A program made the translations under genes and the position numbers. A DNA stretch of 64,000 nt, from contig NW_006763131.1 in assembly GCF_000264905.1 (NCBI RefSeq), positions 2,932,708 through 2,996,707 of the forward strand, in the 5' to 3' direction. This DNA comes from Stereum hirsutum FP-91666 SS1 (lineage: Eukaryota; Basidiomycota; Agaricomycetes; Russulales; Stereaceae). Position 1 is the stretch's first letter; the number at the start of each line of letters is the position of its first letter. Positions 60,459 to 64,000 of the stretch are shown here, in pieces. Under the pieces are notes generated by a model. That model searched no databases. It saw only the letters and a list, made by a program, of their open reading frames with translations, and was not told the DNA's origin.

Positions 60459-63400
60459 TTAAGGAGGAAGCTGCATCTCGCTCGAACTAGGCGGTGACGG
60501 CCCCTCCGTCGTCGCCGCCGACTGCGGCGTATGCATCGGCGAAATATTCGGCGACAGCTCCGCGATCGCCTCGACCTCCTTCTCCTGGATGATCGCCGCC
60601 TGTCTCGCCACTGTGGCCGTCTCGAACTCCTCGTCCGGTGGCATCTCCGTCGGCGGACTCGTCGCCAGCTCGTCTTCTTCGTAGTCCTCCAGAGCGGCCT
60701 TAAACTCGAGCATCCAGGGGTGATACATCAGCTCTGTTGCGGAAGGACGTTGCATCGGGTCGACGGTCAGACATTGACGGATGAAGTCGATGCCGAGTGC
60801 GCTCAGCTGATCAGGTTCTGGCAGTGGTGGATGTTGTGTGGCGACACCGATGTGGAACATGATGGCCCTGCGTAGTAGAATAAGAAGGTCAGATTTCGGG
60901 GAACATGTACCACAGACAAAGACGGTCTGCATACCATTCGTTATCCAGATTACTCCACGGTTTCTTCCCGGTAGCGAACTCCAGAACGACACAGCCGAGC
61001 GACCAGATATCCATCGCTCCATGACGACCCCGCATGTCGTTCTTGATGACTTCCGGGGACATGTACATCGGTGTCCCAGTCAGACTGTTGTTCATGCCCA
61101 GTCCGCCACCGAGTCCGCCATCGGGACCGGCCGGGCGTCGGGAACGTTGGACGACGGAGCGCTGGTTCTTCGCTAGGATCTTGGCAGCACCGAAATCAAC
61201 GTACTTGATGACGCCGAGGTGGTCGAGAAGGATGTCTACGAGAGATCATGGTCACACAACCAATGAAGAAGTTGAAGAGCAAAAGAGGCGTACTGTCTGG
61301 CTTGATGTCTCTGTGAATGATACCTCTGGAGTGCAAATATCCTAGACCCTCGAGCAGCTGCATCGTGTACACCTGTATGATCCGCTCGTCCTCGATCCGT
61401 CCATGCTCAAGCAACGCCGCCAAGCTCCCACCCTTACAGTACTCCTCAAAGATGTATACCTTATCGCGGTGTACCTCGATCCCATAATACTCCACCACAT
61501 TCGGATGATGCAGCATCTCCATGACCGCCAGCTCGTCCTTGATCTGCAAATACAAACTCGGCAAACCGGACATCTCCTGGAACCTGATCTCCTTCACCGC
61601 CATGAGCGTTCCCGAATCCAGGTTCACGGCTTGGTAGACGGACCCGAACGCGCCAGCGCCGATGAACTTGCCCTGCTGCCAGCGGATGGAGATATTCGAG
61701 CTGAACGAAGCCAAGAACACCAGCGACCGATCCTCCAACTTCTCGTTATCGAGCACCCGGCCGGACATCCTCTGCTCGGACGTCACGCACGCCCTCTCGT
61801 TCTCCAACTCCGCCAACGCCCTCGTTGTCTTCTCCCAGTAATGTCTAACCGTCGGATCGAGGTAGCCTGTCGAGACCGCGGTCTCTTCCGAGTGGTCCAA
61901 CACTGTCCCGGTCAACTCGTCGTCCGCGCTGAACGTCTCCAGAGCGGGCGCTTTACGAGCCAATTCGCCCTGTCGCTGTTCCTTCTCCCGTTTCGCTTCG
62001 GATATCGACCGTGCGCCTAAGATGTCGAAGTGGCTGATGAGGAGTGTCATACAACTGGCGACCTTCTGACGCAACATCTCGAATTGATCGTCTGGGAGCT
62101 GAAGGATGTTGTTTCGCCGGGTACGGTGGAGGGCGAACTCGAGCGCGTTGACCGCCCACCTGAACGTCTTCCTGTCGTTCGGGTCGCAATCGTCGCAGAT
62201 GAAGGAAACCCATGAGATCGCGAGCTTGATCAGCAGTCGATTGAACCTGAGCAGCGTGGACCGGTCCATGTATTTCTGAACGTGTAGACCGTGCTCTGAC
62301 GAGAAGAGGTACCAATTTTCGAGCAGGTCTTGTCGCTTGGGTGAGTCCCGCAGCGACGTGCGGACATAGTGGACGGAATCGACGATGGATTCGGCGAGTC
62401 GGTTCGTGGCGCGACCGATCTTGCGCAATTCGCGATTGACACTGGGAAGGTGGGCTTGTTGGTCTGCGATGCAAGTCAGCGGCTTGATGTCCATCTCGAT
62501 GTCTAGATCTTCCTCGTCGTACGGCATGAAGGCCTCCGCAAACTGTTGTTTCGCCAGATGAAGCCTATGATATGCTCCGTCAGCGATCAGTCGAACTCGA
62601 TTATCCCTCAGCTCGAGGTCGATCTTCGGCATCTCGAGCATGAAGACGAGGCCATTCCATAGGAAGCGCTCGCGCGGTGAGAGCACGAGGAGATAGCCAG
62701 CCTCGTCGGGATATTCGGCATTGAGATCGTAAGTTTCAACCACTTTGCGGCCGTCATCTTCGAGCACCTCGGTGACGTGGAATGCTTCGACGAGTATGCG
62801 ACGGATATAGTCGGGATGCTCACGCAAGGGTGGCGATGCGATGATGTACGTGCCCTCTTCCTCGTACGTCTGAGTGTAGATAAGGAAGTGGTCGGTCTCG
62901 ACAAGGGCTGCGATGAAGAGCTCCATGGAGACACCATCGAGGGTATATTCCGCGGAATTGCTGAATCTCTGGTTGATCGTCCTATGTCAGGGAGAGAACG
63001 GAGCGATTGATGAGCCTGGAAGCGCAAAACTTGAAGTGTATGTTAATATCTCGTACCGAACAAAGCGTTGCAGCTTTCGGTAGCGTAGACGCACGCTATC
63101 TAGGATTTTGCTGTACCAATTTACCATTTGGTCTCCGTTCATTTGCGTGCGGACACCTTGACTATTCAACTGCTCCTGTCTTCGTCGTTCGCCTTTATTC
63201 AGAGTTGGTACGCGGACTTGAGTCTCGAAGAAGTTCGTGACGCGAACCATGAGCTTGTTGGTGAGAGCACTACGAGATGTAGACAATGTCATACAGCGAA
63301 ACAAAATTCAGAGTCCATATCGCACATACCAGAGTTGCTCCGCCACCATCGAAGCGCCGCCTCCCGCTGTCAGCGCGACATCGTTAAATGTGGCCCACTG

Positions 63401-64000
63401 GGCTTCGATGACATCCGTCTCTTTGAAGTAGATATCCTTCGCTCCACTCTTCAGCTTCCAGTGGATGAGTTTGAACAGGAAGGCCAGAGCTTCGAGGACA
63501 ATAAAGTCGTAGTCCGCGCTGATACAGTGAGGAAGATTCCAGTTGCCTCCTGGATCCGGAGACAGGAACGCTTCGTATTGACGCTTGAGAGTGCAGGCGA
63601 TTCCGATGTTGAGTTTCAGATCATCCGTCATTTGGTCAATAATAAGGACTTCTGGATCTTTCAGTTTGAGAGCGTAATCAAGGCGAACGCGGAGGCTAGC
63701 TTGGGCGAGTTGAGTTGGGAAGGATATGAGGGGGACGAGCTCGCGCTCGAAAGTGGGGAGGTTTAGCTTTCGGAACATGGGGGCAAGGTTAACCTGTGCG
63801 TCACGGGCAGTGCCAATGAGGGCGTGGACGGTGGTCATGAAGCCCTTCGCAAACGTCATCTGGATAGACTCCTCTTTAAGCACGCGTTCGAGGAAAGTAG
63901 TCTCATCAGCGAGAGCACCTCCCTCTCCATGAGGTTTGAGAGGATCTCGAGGTCGAATTACTTGGTCGTTGCTGGTGCCAGGGGCACTGACGTCGAGTGT
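60459..64000 (-). CDS. Ssk2-type MAP kinase kinase kinase (HOG pathway), 5'-truncated by the window
   Basis: The visible 1093 residues belong to the stress-activated MAPKKK family Ssk2/Ssk22/Wis4, which phosphorylates the Pbs2-type MAPKK after a two-component or osmotic signal. Exons seen: 64000-63330 (runs off the edge, open frame), 63269-63057, 62981-61294, 61235-60935 and 60867-60459. The regulatory part shows FLERVLKEESIQMTFAKGFM, GTARDAQVNLAP, LTNKLMVRVTNFFETQVRVP and ALVETDHFLIYTQTYEEEG. The kinase has GAGAFGSV (P-loop), MAVKEIRF (ATP Lys), GIIHRDIKPDN (catalytic loop), YVDFGAAK (DFG), SLTGTPMYMSPEV and DIWSLGCVVLEFATGKKPWS, so it looks catalytically competent. The acidic C-terminal tail is family-variable. 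The start codon and N-terminal autoinhibitory part lie beyond the right edge. Confidence 0.94.

Overview
The window is nuclear DNA of a filamentous basidiomycete, most likely a mushroom-forming agaricomycete. Genes are densely packed and mostly split by many 45-75 nt GT-AG introns. The gene content (RNA-dependent RNA polymerase, Rpd3-type deacetylase, BTG/Tob-domain protein, Ssk2-type MAPKKK, Blm10 proteasome activator) fits this group. I read 20 genes with rebuilt exon chains, one of them cut by the right edge, plus one low-confidence small secreted-protein candidate. All exon chains were assembled by eye from splice signals, reading-frame phase and remembered family motifs. None was checked by alignment or transcript data.

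Layout. 0-2.7 kb: no convincing gene. 2.7-7.0 kb (-): long Q-rich, RD/RE-rich protein resembling the eIF4E transporter 4E-T. 7.0-8.5 kb: spacer with a small secreted-protein candidate. 8.5-12.3 kb (+): RdRP of the RNA-silencing pathway. 12.8-17.0 kb (+): Sec7-PH Arf exchange factor. 17.5-18.4 kb (-): four-exon secreted hydrophobic protein. 20.5-22.9 kb (-): class I histone deacetylase in 13 exons. 23.5-25.3 kb (-): disordered protein. 25.8-26.7 kb (+): 2OG-Fe(II) prolyl-hydroxylase-like enzyme. 26.9-28.1 kb (-): XPA/Rad14. 28.6-30.2 kb (+): acyl-CoA thioesterase ending in AKL. 30.6-31.1 kb (-): ribosomal protein eS27. 32.6-33.5 kb (+): BTG/Tob protein. 33.5-39.3 kb: gene-poor, with one small TATA-driven ORF. 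39.3-40.9 kb (-): nickel transporter. 41.2-42.8 kb (+): biotin synthase. 44.3-45.6 kb (+): REX4-like domain lacking every catalytic residue. 46.0-47.3 kb (+): Rxt2-like candidate. 47.6-56.7 kb (+): Blm10/PA200 in 47 coding exons. 57.5-58.6 kb (-): HIT protein. 58.7-59.8 kb (+): translin. 60.5-64.0 kb (-): Ssk2-type MAPKKK, 5' end outside the window.

Genes do not form operons, but several divergent pairs share short promoter regions (nickel transporter/biotin synthase 351 bp; HIT/translin about 155 bp). An RNA-fate theme recurs (4E-T-like, RdRP, BTG/Tob, REX4-like, translin). This may be coincidence, because these are widely conserved housekeeping functions.

Most noteworthy are the REX4-like pseudo-exonuclease, the fragmented Blm10 gene (6-, 7- and 8-nt coding micro-exons and three GC-AG introns), an intron whose retention would insert a membrane-like segment, and the tight HIT/translin head-to-head pair.
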